From: Caldilineaceae bacterium
Lineage (GTDB): Bacteria; Chloroflexota; Anaerolineae; Caldilineales; Caldilineaceae
Direction of reading: 5' to 3'
DNA length: 64,000 bases
Assembly: GCA_020846635.1 (NCBI GenBank)
Contig: JADLDO010000047.1
Location: forward strand, 310,001-374,000
Both the position numbers and the translations under genes were made by a program. The notes under the pieces are model-generated. The model made no database searches. It was given only the letters and a program-made list of their open reading frames with translations, and was not told the DNA's origin. This document shows positions 9,124-16,834 of this stretch, in pieces; position 1 is the stretch's first letter; every line of letters begins with the position of its first letter.

Positions 9124-9903
9124 ATGAGTGATTGGAATCAGCGCAGCACCCCGGCATTGACCGTTTTGGCGGAGGATCACCATGCGTGGTTTGCCGGACG
9201 GACGCGGGCGATTCTTAAATATTTGGATGCTGAATTAGGCCCGCAGCCGGCGGGACAAACGCGCCGGGTACTGGATATTGGCAGTGGCGCGGGCAACATG
9301 GCCCACCATCTGGCCCATTATGGTCATGTCATCGGGTTGGACTATGTCTCACGCCCGTTGGCGGTTGCCCAGGCGCGCGCCCTGGATGTCTGTCAAGGCG
9401 CGGGGGATGGGCTGCCCTTTGCCGATAACTCCTTTGACTTGGTGGCATTGCTCGACACGGTCGAACATATTCCTGACGAGTTTGGCGTCTTTGCTGAGTG
9501 TCGCCGCGTCCTGAAGCCTGGCGGCAAGGTGATTGTCACTGTACCGGCGTTTATGTGGCTGTGGAGCTATAACGACGAGATCAACGCGCACCAGCGGCGT
9601 TATACCGCACCGGAACTGCGCCAGAAGCTGGAGATCAGCGGGCTGCGGGTGACACGGTTGAGCTATAACAATTTCTTTCTGTTTCCCTTGATTGCGGGGT
9701 TGCGGCTCTTGCGACCGGAGAAACCTGAGTTGGCAAGCCCTCATCTGACCCAAGATGAGGAGGTCTATCAAGTGGAGATGGAACCAATCCCCGAACCTGC
9801 CAACAGCATCCTGCATGGGGTGGGCTGGCTGGAGGCAGAGCTGCTGCAATGGGTCGAGTTGCCCGTTGGGGTCAGCGTCATTTGTATTGCGGAGAAGCCT
9901 TGA
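9124..9903 (+). CDS. Class I SAM-dependent methyltransferase (type 11)
   Basis: Small Rossmann-fold methyltransferase of 259 residues. SAM motif I is VLDIGSGAGNMAHHL, the acidic residue after strand 2 is in VIGLDY, and DGLPFADNSFDLVALLDTVEHI is a typical motif II/III region. It is followed by RVLKPGGKVIVTVP, and the later YNDEINAHQRRYTAPEL is common in methyltransferases acting on lipids, sugars or small molecules. Substrate is unknown. The start overlaps the stop of the 25-codon mini-ORF (ATGA), and the stop overlaps the next start (TGATG), so the group is translationally linked. Confidence 0.8.
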   Translation: MSDWNQRSTPALTVLAEDHHAWFAGRTRAILKYLDAELGPQPAGQTRRVLDIGSGAGNMAHHLAHYGHVIGLDYVSRPLAVAQARALDVCQGAGDGLPFADNSFDLVALLDTVEHIPDEFGVFAECRRVLKPGGKVIVTVPAFMWLWSYNDEINAHQRRYTAPELRQKLEISGLRVTRLSYNNFFLFPLIAGLRLLRPEKPELASPHLTQDEEVYQVEMEPIPEPANSILHGVGWLEAELLQWVELPVGVSVICIAEKP

Positions 9904-10130
9904 TGAATCGCAACGAAGATAACAAGGAACTGCGGGCCGTGGCGGAGAAGATTCGCGCGGCGTATCTGGAGACGGCACTGACTTCGTATGAGGATGCCTC
10001 TGCCAATGGTCTCTGTGCAGAAGGGGCATGGGAGTGTGCGGTGGATTCCATGCGCCATTTGGAGATCACGGACCTCCTACAATTGTTACCGCAGCCGGCT
10101 GCTTCAAGCGACAGGCGACCAAACTTCTAG
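9903..10130 (+). CDS. Small conserved-looking hypothetical protein (75 aa)
   Basis: A 75-residue acidic helical protein starting in a TGATG overlap with the methyltransferase stop, so coupling is almost certain. It has no signal peptide or membrane segment. The core reads TALTSYEDASANGLCAEGAWECAVDSMR, with two Cys. I do not recognise a named family. The last nine codons overlap the 3' end of the convergent VOC gene. Confidence 0.5.
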   Translation: MNRNEDNKELRAVAEKIRAAYLETALTSYEDASANGLCAEGAWECAVDSMRHLEITDLLQLLPQPAASSDRRPNF

Positions 10131-10472
10131 CCGGTTGCCTTCGGGGTCGCGCAGATAGAAGACACGCGCACCCCAAGCATGGGTACGGCAGGGCGTTGGC
10201 TCCAGGCCTGCGCTCTGAAATGCTGCCCAAATTTCGTCGGCGTCGGCAACCTGGAAGGTGAGGGTGATGCCTGCGCCGTGGCTGCTTTTGATGGTGGCGC
10301 GGCGTTCGTCGGCGATGCTGAGGCGCGCTGTACTGGTCAGCGTGAATTCGACAAACCAGTCCGATGCAAAGTTTATGGGCAATTCTAGTTGGTCGCGGTA
10401 AAAGGCCACAGTCTCCGCCCAAGCGCAGCAGTAGAGGATGGTATTGGCAGCTTGTGGTATGAGTTTGGGCAT
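10104..10472 (-). CDS. VOC (glyoxalase/bleomycin-resistance) superfamily protein
   Basis: A 122-residue single VOC unit with paired beta-alpha-beta-beta-beta repeats. Landmarks are NTILYCCAWAETVAFYRDQL at the start and ARVFYLRDPEGNRLEVWSP at the end, where the terminal Glu is the usual metal ligand. VOC proteins include glyoxalases, dioxygenases and drug-binding proteins; which one this is cannot be told. ATG 10472 is chosen over an upstream in-frame codon because homology begins there. It is divergent from the YkgJ-like gene, with 14 nt between the starts. Confidence 0.75.
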   Translation of the reverse strand: MPKLIPQAANTILYCCAWAETVAFYRDQLELPINFASDWFVEFTLTSTARLSIADERRATIKSSHGAGITLTFQVADADEIWAAFQSAGLEPTPCRTHAWGARVFYLRDPEGNRLEVWSPVA

Positions 10473-10486
10473 GGGGTGCAATTCTA

Positions 10487-10741
10487 GTGGAGTGTCGAGT
10501 TGGTTGCGGGGCCTGCTGCATTGCCCCTTCGATTTCATCGCCGATTCCGGGGATGCCCCACGGTAAACCGGCGGGCGTGCGCTGTGTGCAATTGAGCGAG
10601 GATAACCACTGTCTGCTCTTTGGCAAGCCGGAACGCCCTGCTATTTGCGCGCGCCTGCGTCCAATGGCGGAGATGTGCGGTGATTCGGCGCAGGCGGCAA
10701 TGATTTACCTGACGGAGCTAGAGATCGCTTCTGCTCCTTGA
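10487..10741 (+). CDS. YkgJ-family Cys-cluster protein
   Basis: An 84-residue Zn/Fe-chelating protein of the YkgJ type (CxxxxCGxCC). CRVGCGACCIAPSIS, then GVRCVQLSEDNHCLLFGKPERPAICARLRP give the expected seven or so cysteines. Members bind metal and their cellular role is not well defined. Start is GTG 10487. It may share a bidirectional promoter region with the VOC gene, but the 14-nt gap is too small to hold one, so one of the two must be promoted from inside the other. Confidence 0.75.
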   Translation: MECRVGCGACCIAPSISSPIPGMPHGKPAGVRCVQLSEDNHCLLFGKPERPAICARLRPMAEMCGDSAQAAMIYLTELEIASAP

Positions 10742-10768
10742 CTCCTTGCTTCCTTGACGAAGGGCCGA

Positions 10769-11185
10769 TCACGCTTGGGCGGTCAGCCAGTTTTCCACCA
10801 CTAGACCAGGGATGCGTCGTAAGTGGCGCTCGTTGTCGGTGATGAGCCGCCAATCGTTGACCAGGGCAGTGGCAGCGATGAGGATGTCGGCATCGTCAAT
10901 TAACTGCCCGCGTCGATAGAGAGAGGCATAGATAACCGCTGCCTGCTACAGAATCGGTTCATCTAGCTGCACAATCACACTATCTAAACATAGCTGGTTA
11001 AATAGCGCATGTTGTCGCGTGCTTTTTCTGAGATAGAAACCGCGTAAGGCTTCGTATTGGGTAATGATGGAAAAGCAATACTGGTCATGCTCGCTCAAAT
11101 AGCTATATGCATGTTGTATCACATTGGCATCATTGCGAAGAATTGCAATGACAATGGTCGTGTCCAGTAAAGCGATCCTTGTCAA
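10769..11185 (-). pseudogene. PIN-domain toxin with in-frame amber codon
   Basis: Read through, this is a 138-codon PIN-domain ribonuclease like VapC. ALLDTTIVIAILRND carries the first Asp (D8), YEALRG the Glu (E45), and DDADILIAATALV the third acidic residue (D100), followed by LITDNERHLRRIPGLVVENWL. Codon 80 is TAG (10946-10948) with perfect frame continuity on both sides. A single CAG or GAG to TAG change explains it. The 79-residue product would lack D100 and be inactive. Alternatives are a sequencing error or readthrough. It overlaps the antitoxin gene by 4 nt (ATGA). Confidence 0.85.
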
Positions 11186-11460
11186 TCGAATTGCGCCTTA
11201 TTCTCATCGCCAACAAAGGTAACACGACGAAGAATGGCACGTTCGATCTCATCAATTTCGTTATCATCTACATCATCATAGAAATGTTCAATGATGTTCT
11301 TGATTCGTTCGATCCGCGCCGAGCGTTCTGCTTGTGTATCCTCTTCTATCTTCTTAATGGACAATTCGACTTTTCGACCTTCATGCAAAGAGACTTCGCC
11401 TGGTATTTCCGGGTGAAATACGCCTTCATGGTAAATCGCTTGAATTGTTTGCTCTGACAT
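11182..11460 (-). CDS. AF2212/DUF104-like antitoxin
   Basis: A 92-residue acidic protein. The N-terminus IQAIYHEGVFHPE followed by VSLHEGRKVELSI matches the short beta fold of AF2212-like (DUF104) antitoxins, which pair with PIN toxins. The rest is a charged helix (EERSARIERIKNIIEHFYDDVDDN-like composition) likely to wrap the toxin. A strong TAGGAGG ribosome-binding site precedes ATG 11460. The stop overlaps the toxin start. If the toxin is dead the antitoxin is a relic. Confidence 0.7.
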   Translation of the reverse strand: MSEQTIQAIYHEGVFHPEIPGEVSLHEGRKVELSIKKIEEDTQAERSARIERIKNIIEHFYDDVDDNEIDEIERAILRRVTFVGDENKAQFD

Positions 11461-11508
11461 GATCTGCCTCCTAGAATGTGCCTATTTTACCATAGGTATA
11501 GCCCACTC

Positions 11509-11808
11509 TTAACGTCCAGGAAACAGCCGCGCCAGGATTGGGCGGAGCGGGGAGGAGGTAAGCGAAGCCGCCACGCGCTCCCCTTTGGGGGTGAGCAGGT
11601 ACGTGGCGGCGGGAAACTTCATATTGCCGGCGATGAATTCGAGGTCGCGCAGCCGTTCTACGCTGGCGACAGTGACAGGACGGGTGGAGTCGTCGCTGGT
11701 GTTGTGGAGGGCATAGAGCTTGCTGCCATCCAACTCGCGATGGGACTTTAACTGGTAGCCACTGACGAGGGCGCGCAGGATCTCTTTTTCTTCGCTGCGC
11801 AGGCGCAT
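11509..11808 (-). CDS. Hypothetical protein, possible winged-helix fold
   Basis: A 99-residue protein with no recognised family. MRLRSEEKEILRALVSG at the start, RLRDLEFIAGN in the middle and YLLTPKGERVAASL near the end have the helix-turn-helix-wing rhythm of small winged-helix proteins; TPKGxxxA is common in such folds. This is a weak structural reading only. It starts 5 nt after the 68-residue gene's stop, so the two are cotranscribed. Confidence 0.5.
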   Translation of the reverse strand: MRLRSEEKEILRALVSGYQLKSHRELDGSKLYALHNTSDDSTRPVTVASVERLRDLEFIAGNMKFPAATYLLTPKGERVAASLTSSPLRPILARLFPGR

Positions 11809-11813
11809 GGCTT

Positions 11814-12020
11814 TTACCCCAGTTCGCCTACATGCTTCTGTAGTTCACGTTGCGAGATCTTGATGTACTGGTCGGCAAGGATTTGATCCATCTCGTCTTC
11901 GTTCAGGCGGACGCGCAGCGTGTCAAGCGCGTCTTCCGGCGATTCGCCATAGGCCAGCTTCTTCTTGCCGCTCTTAAGGTCGAAGAGATACATATAGTGT
12001 GGATTGCTAAAACTGCTCAT
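11814..12020 (-). CDS. Hypothetical protein (68 aa)
   Basis: A small acidic protein with an N-terminal beta hairpin look (YMYLFDLKSGKKKLAYGESP) and then helices (EDALDTLRVRLNEDEMDQIL). I recognise no family. It lies 26 nt downstream of the radical SAM gene and just upstream of the 99-residue gene, in one run of minus-strand genes. Confidence 0.5.
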   Translation of the reverse strand: MSSFSNPHYMYLFDLKSGKKKLAYGESPEDALDTLRVRLNEDEMDQILADQYIKISQRELQKHVGELG

Positions 12021-12046
12021 GCGATACCTGTATCCTATTACGCCTA

Positions 12047-13447
12047 TTACGCCTTGATCAATGCGCCCTGGTAGAGTTCGGAGCCATAGCGTACGGCATC
12101 TAGCCCCTGGTTGATCATGTCGTCGTACTTGCCCGCCAAGAGCTCGCGGTAGAATTTGTAATCGACCCCCTTCACCTTCTCGTCGCCAGGGAAGCGGTGA
12201 TAGTTGTCCTTGCTCATCATGCTCTTGCCTTCGGCAATGAGTTGGTAGCCCAGAGCCGAGCCAGGATAGGGCGCGTAGTAGGAGATGGAGGGAAAGACAT
12301 ATTTCATGCGTTTGAGCATACGCATGGTCTTGAACGCGTCCTCATGGCTTTCGCCGGGGATGCCGAGCATGATATTGGCCCAGAACTTGGGCGGCTCCAG
12401 TCCCTTGCGCTCCATGTCTGCCGCGATCTGGTTGACGAGATCGATGGCAAAGTTGTTATCTTCTTCGGTACATTCTTTGTTGAGCAGTTTCAAAATGCGG
12501 TCGCTGCCCGATTCAAAGCCGATGGAGACAGTGCGCCAGTTGGTCTCGCGCAGGAGGGCTTCAAAGAGATCGGGCCATTGGCGTACGGTGTCGGAGCGAC
12601 CCGCGGCCCAATAGGGCCATACCTTGTTGGCCTTGCGTGGATACATTTCGATCCACTCGCGCAGCCACTTGGGGTTTTGGAAGAACATGGAATCATGGAT
12701 GACCACAGAGCCCACGCCATATTTGTTGTCGAGGTAGTTGAGTTCGTCGATGACGGCTTCAACGGGGCGGCGGCCCATGTTGGGAATGTAGGAATTCTCG
12801 TTGCAAAAGACACATTGCCACGGGCAAACGCGACTGGTTAGGATGGTCGCCACAGGGCCTGGTCCCCAGCCACACTCCGGCTCCAGGGGCCAGTTAAATT
12901 TGCGCTTGATCTTGCGTCCTGCGGGTTTGGGCCAGAGGTCACGGTCGATCATCGGCCATTCGGCCATCGAGCGCGAGCTTTCACCCTGGATGACACGCGG
13001 AAAGGCGTCGGGATTCCTCACCAGGTCGACAATGACCTTTTCGCCTGGTCCCTGGCAAATTTTATCGAACTCGCGAATCTGCTCCAACTCATCCAGCGCC
13101 ACAGTGGCGTGCATTCCCCCTGCGTAAATCTTACCGTTGGGATTCAACTCTTTGAAGAGCTGCGCCGCTTTGTTTCCCGAGGGAAAGGTGTAGCTGCGGA
13201 TATTCATGAGCATGACATCATAGCCCTTGATCTGGTTGGCAAGCTGTTCCCAGGAGGTGACAGCGCGCGTCGATGCCAGATCGGTCTGGATGCCATTTTG
13301 GTGCATGATGGTGCGAAGCAGACCCAAGCCGTGATCTTGCCATTGCTCATGTGGCCCGTCAGGATTGACCAGGTCGCCCAAGTCGCCCAAGTCTAGCCAG
13401 AGAATGTTTGATGTTTTCTTACGGCTCCAAGGCCACGTAATTGCCAC
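12047..13447 (-). CDS. B12-binding-domain radical SAM protein
   Basis: Radical SAM enzyme with an N-terminal cobalamin-binding-like domain. The N-terminal part (YDVMLMNIRSY, then GKIYAGGMHATVALDELEQ) has the B12-domain Rossmann pattern. The [4Fe-4S] motif is SRVCPWQCVFC, and SIGFESGSDRILKLLNK and MLGIPGESHEDAFKTM are typical of the TIM barrel. Reaction is unknown; relatives do methylation, ring contraction or hopanoid and pigment chemistry. GTG 13447 is chosen because GGGGAGGA lies 9 nt upstream; a longer frame to 13624 lacks such a site. About 466 residues. Confidence 0.82.
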   Translation of the reverse strand: MAITWPWSRKKTSNILWLDLGDLGDLVNPDGPHEQWQDHGLGLLRTIMHQNGIQTDLASTRAVTSWEQLANQIKGYDVMLMNIRSYTFPSGNKAAQLFKELNPNGKIYAGGMHATVALDELEQIREFDKICQGPGEKVIVDLVRNPDAFPRVIQGESSRSMAEWPMIDRDLWPKPAGRKIKRKFNWPLEPECGWGPGPVATILTSRVCPWQCVFCNENSYIPNMGRRPVEAVIDELNYLDNKYGVGSVVIHDSMFFQNPKWLREWIEMYPRKANKVWPYWAAGRSDTVRQWPDLFEALLRETNWRTVSIGFESGSDRILKLLNKECTEEDNNFAIDLVNQIAADMERKGLEPPKFWANIMLGIPGESHEDAFKTMRMLKRMKYVFPSISYYAPYPGSALGYQLIAEGKSMMSKDNYHRFPGDEKVKGVDYKFYRELLAGKYDDMINQGLDAVRYGSELYQGALIKA

Positions 13448-13711
13448 GTTCGGAGTTCCTCCCCGTAGACTCTGTTCCATAGACAGCGCGCCGAGCGAAT
13501 AGGCTCGTAGGCATGTGTCAGGTGCCGCGCAGGTCTCGATAAGATACTCGATAAGATATTGTGTATGCAGGCCGCGCTGTTCTCGCCATGTAGCGGCACG
13601 CATAAATCCTGCCGAGTATAGCATAGCGGGGAGGGCGCGTCAATTTTTATGAAAATGATGATATAAAATAAGTGGGGACTTCCATCGAACTCACTTTGTG
13701 AAAAAAGGTAC

Positions 13712-13740
13712 TTGACAGTCTTGGAGGTCGCCAGTATAAT
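13712..13740 (+). promoter_or_regulatory. Perfect consensus sigma-70 promoter upstream of nuoB
   Basis: TTGACA (13712-13717), a 17-nt spacer and TATAAT (13735-13740): all 12 bases and the spacing match consensus. Expected transcript start is near 13746. It points toward nuoB, over 300 nt away. The 264 nt between the radical SAM start and this promoter show no gene. Confidence 0.85.
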
Positions 13741-13745
13741 TTTTG

Positions 13746-14064
13746 AGCCTGCACTCTCAGAAACTCGCGCGGCTAAACGAGGGGAAGATCACCCGAAAAG
13801 TTGCATTTGCTTGTGCCATCAAGTACAATGTGTTGGGTTTGGATGCCAACTGTTCGCCGCGCAGGATGGATAGTTCTACAAATATACAACTGCATGTTCT
13901 TATCCTCAAAGGAAATCTGTCCTGTGGGCGGGTAAGTCGCCCAAACCAGTCAAGCCATTGTTCGTTAATCTAGGTGAATCATCAGGGTTTATTGTCCGAT
14001 ACAGCCGCCTTCATGATGGCTGCCATTTCAGATAATCATGAGTTGGTGAAGGGTACAACAAATT
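13746..14064 (+). ncRNA. Long, possibly structured leader or independent small RNA before nuoB
   Basis: About 319 nt of untranslated sequence follow the perfect promoter. GCGCGGC (13767-13773) pairs with GCCGCGC (13856-13862), closing a roughly 95-nt domain that holds smaller stems GGG/CCC and GTTGG (13832-13836)/CCAAC (13846-13850). A later hairpin is TGGGCG/CGCCCA near 13925-13943. No known riboswitch or stable RNA (6S, SRP, tmRNA, RNase P) was recognised. A short frame at 13743-13973 looks non-coding. No T-tract terminator is seen, so read-through into nuoB is likely. Confidence 0.4.
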
Positions 14065-14979
14065 ATGGCGAGTGATTCCACTTCCAACTTCCAACAATTA
14101 AAGCAGGAACAGGTACAAGAGTTTCTGCACGACACCATTGTAGTCCCGGAAGATCTCCAGGCGAATGTGCTGGTTACGACTCTGGACAAGGTCTATAACT
14201 GGAGTCGTGCTTCAAGCATGTGGCCGCTGCTCTTTGGGCTGGCCTGTTGTGCCATCGAGATGATCGCCACTGCCTCCAGCCGCTTTGACCTGGCGCGCTT
14301 TGGCATGGAGATTATGCGTCCCAGCCCCCGCCAGAGCGACTTGATGATCGTCTCCGGCACAGTGACCAAGAAGATGGTTCCGGCCATTGTGCGTATTTAC
14401 AACCAAATGGCGGAACCGCGCTATGTGCTGGCGATGGGCGCTTGTGCCACGGGGGGTGGCCCTTTCAAAGAGGGCTACAATGTGGTGAGCGGCATTGATA
14501 AATATATCCCTGTGGATGTCTATGTGCCGGGCTGCCCGCCCACTCCAGAGGCGCTCATTTACGGGCTGCTCAAGGTACACCAAAAGGTCGAGCGCCAGAG
14601 CATTGCCCAGGTCGCCTGGTATCAGAAGGACGCCACCGGCTTTGTCCCCGTCCCCGTTCTTGGCCCCGATATCTTTGACCCGCGCCAGGTCGAGTTAATC
14701 AAACAAACGACGATGAAGGCTGCGCCTGCGAAACCGGCACCGGTGAAGGCAGCTCCAGCCAAGCCCGCCCCTGCAAAGGTTGCGCCCGCGGCTCCTGTGG
14801 CTGAACCAGTCGCCGAGGTCGCTGCTGCCGCGCCCGCAGAAGCTGTTGCCGAAGCTGCACCGGCAGAGGCTGCTGCACCCGCCGCGGCGCATGCCGCCCC
14901 TGCGATACAGTTGTCGGATGCAGCAAAGGCGCGCATTGAGGCAGCGAAGGCGCGCGCGGCTGCCAAACGTGGGGGCTGA
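14065..14979 (+). CDS. nuoB: NADH-quinone oxidoreductase subunit B with Ala/Pro/Lys-rich tail
   Basis: Complex I subunit carrying cluster N2, the last Fe-S centre before quinone. Ligands are all present: the C61-C62 pair in GLACCAIEM, C127 in MGACATGG and C157 in VPGCPPTPE. RPSPRQSDLMIVSGTVT is a NuoB hallmark. At 304 residues it is much longer than usual because of about 90 extra C-terminal residues of low-complexity Ala, Pro, Lys and Glu, ending AKARAAAKRGG. The tail is probably disordered. First gene of nuoB-nuoCD-nuoI. Confidence 0.95.
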   Translation: MASDSTSNFQQLKQEQVQEFLHDTIVVPEDLQANVLVTTLDKVYNWSRASSMWPLLFGLACCAIEMIATASSRFDLARFGMEIMRPSPRQSDLMIVSGTVTKKMVPAIVRIYNQMAEPRYVLAMGACATGGGPFKEGYNVVSGIDKYIPVDVYVPGCPPTPEALIYGLLKVHQKVERQSIAQVAWYQKDATGFVPVPVLGPDIFDPRQVELIKQTTMKAAPAKPAPVKAAPAKPAPAKVAPAAPVAEPVAEVAAAAPAEAVAEAAPAEAAAPAAAHAAPAIQLSDAAKARIEAAKARAAAKRGG

Positions 14980-15041
14980 TTCGTGGACAGATTCGCAGCC
15001 GATGCAATTAAGCAAGGGGCAATGAAGAGAGGCAACCTGTT

Positions 15042-16820
15042 ATGAGTGATGGAGTTTTGGTCGCTGATGCACCCGCCGTCGACCATCCCTATGCCCAAGC
15101 CGTCCCCGGTGCGGTGATTGGCACGTATGCTGAAGAGAGTGACAACGCGCTGGTGGTTGCGCCGGAGAAGTTGGTGGAGTTTCTCACCTACCTGCGCGAC
15201 CAGGAAGGCTATGACTTCCTCTCGAACCTGACCTGTACCGATTACCTGCTCTATAAGGGCAAGGTGCGTGCGGGTGTCCGTGAACGCTTTGATGTGGTCT
15301 ATCACATCTATAACACCAAAAAGGGTGGCGGGCCGGTCGCTCTGCATGTGCGCGTGCCTAAGAACGACACAATCCCTTCCGCTACTTCGGTCTATCCAGG
15401 GGCCAACCTGCAAGAGCGTGAGGTCTATGACCTCTATGGCATCACCTTTGAAGGGCATCCCAATCTGCGCCGTATTTTGATGTGGGAAGGTTTTAACGGC
15501 CATCCCATGCGTAAGGATTGGAAGGAAGCGTATTTCGAGGAAGAGAGCAAGCCCTTTAAGAGCCGCCATCCTAATGGCAAGTTCGAATGGCAAGAAGATA
15601 AATTGCCCTGGGGTGGCAACCAGACCTACCCCGCGGGTTGGGACCCGAATAGCTGGCAAGAACCTGTTACCTATGTGCCGGTAAGCCAGGCCCCGCCTGA
15701 CCCGGATGGTTTTGAGGTGGAGACGCAGAGTGTTGTCGTCAACCTGGGGCCGCATCATCCGAGTACCCACGGCGTGTTCCGCATGATCACCTTGCTTGAA
15801 GGTGAAACCATTCTGGCGTTGGAGCCGGAAATGGGTTATTTGCACCGCAACCATGAGAAGATCGGTGAGCGCAACACCTGGTTGATGAACATGCCCTTCA
15901 CCGACCGGCTTGACTATCTCAACTCCATGAGCAATAACTGGGCCTTTGCGCTGGCAGTGGAAAAGCTCGCTGGGATTGAGGTTCCAGAGCGCGCCGAATA
16001 TCTACGGATTATCATGGCTGAGTTGACGCGTGTCGTGAACCACATGTGGTCGATTGGCTTTATTCTCAACGACCTGGGCGCGCTGCAAACGCCTGCGCTG
16101 TATGCCATTGAAGAGCGCGAGATGATCCTTGACCTCTTTGAGGAGGTCAGTGGTTCGCGCATGATGTGTAATTACATGCGCTTTGGTGGTGTCGTAGCCG
16201 ATCTCCCGGCGGGTTGGGAAGATCGAGCGCGCTATATCGTGCGCGAGCGACTGCCGAATGTGCTGGATCAGCTAGACCAGATGTTGAGTGGCAATGAGAT
16301 TGTCCTGGCGCGCTGTCGCGGCGTTGGCTATCTCTCTGCTGAGGATTTGATTGCGCTGAGTGTCAGCGGCCCGATGATCCGCGCGGCGGGTGTCCCCTAT
16401 GATATTCGTAAGGCCGAGCCGTATGGGATCTATGACCGCTTTGATTTTGATATTCCAACGCTGCCTGAAAGCGATATCTACTCGCGCTATTATATCCGTC
16501 TTTTGGAAGCACGCGAGAGTGTGAAGATTTTGCAACAGGCCCTACGCGATCTGCCCCAGGGTGAGATATTGGGCGGCAAGGGTGGCTATATCCTGCGCCC
16601 ACCGGAGGCAGAAGTCTATCACCGCGTGGAAGCACCTAAGGGCGAGTTGGGTTTCTATCTTGTCAGCGATGCCAAGCCGAACGCCTATCGTTATCATGTG
16701 CGCGCCCCAAGCTATATCAATCTAAATGCGCTGGGTCCCATGTCCGTTGGCTACAAGGTAGCGGACGCGGTGGTGATCCTCGGTGCCATCGACATCGTAT
16801 TGGGCGAAGTAGACCGCTAG
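15042..16820 (+). CDS. nuoCD: NADH-quinone oxidoreductase fused subunits C and D
   Basis: Fusion of NuoC (30-kDa, roughly residues 1-190) and NuoD (49-kDa, from about 215) of complex I. NuoC has VYHIYNTKKGGG, then LQEREVYDLYGITFEGHP. NuoD has LGPHHPSTHGVFRM, MGYLHRNHEKIGE, ELTRVVNHMWSIGF and the final VILGAIDIVLGEVDR. NuoD lacks hydrogenase nickel-ligand CxxC motifs, so this is complex I and not a group 4 hydrogenase. Total 592 residues, normal for such fusions. GAGAGG precedes the ATG. NuoI follows after 14 nt. Confidence 0.95.
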   Translation: MSDGVLVADAPAVDHPYAQAVPGAVIGTYAEESDNALVVAPEKLVEFLTYLRDQEGYDFLSNLTCTDYLLYKGKVRAGVRERFDVVYHIYNTKKGGGPVALHVRVPKNDTIPSATSVYPGANLQEREVYDLYGITFEGHPNLRRILMWEGFNGHPMRKDWKEAYFEEESKPFKSRHPNGKFEWQEDKLPWGGNQTYPAGWDPNSWQEPVTYVPVSQAPPDPDGFEVETQSVVVNLGPHHPSTHGVFRMITLLEGETILALEPEMGYLHRNHEKIGERNTWLMNMPFTDRLDYLNSMSNNWAFALAVEKLAGIEVPERAEYLRIIMAELTRVVNHMWSIGFILNDLGALQTPALYAIEEREMILDLFEEVSGSRMMCNYMRFGGVVADLPAGWEDRARYIVRERLPNVLDQLDQMLSGNEIVLARCRGVGYLSAEDLIALSVSGPMIRAAGVPYDIRKAEPYGIYDRFDFDIPTLPESDIYSRYYIRLLEARESVKILQQALRDLPQGEILGGKGGYILRPPEAEVYHRVEAPKGELGFYLVSDAKPNAYRYHVRAPSYINLNALGPMSVGYKVADAVVILGAIDIVLGEVDR

Positions 16821-16834
16821 GAGAGGATGCGACG

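Noticed and set aside
13743..13973. Short plus-strand frame in the nuoB leader
   Set aside because: No ribosome-binding site, no known domain, and it begins at the expected transcript start. A structured untranslated RNA fits better.
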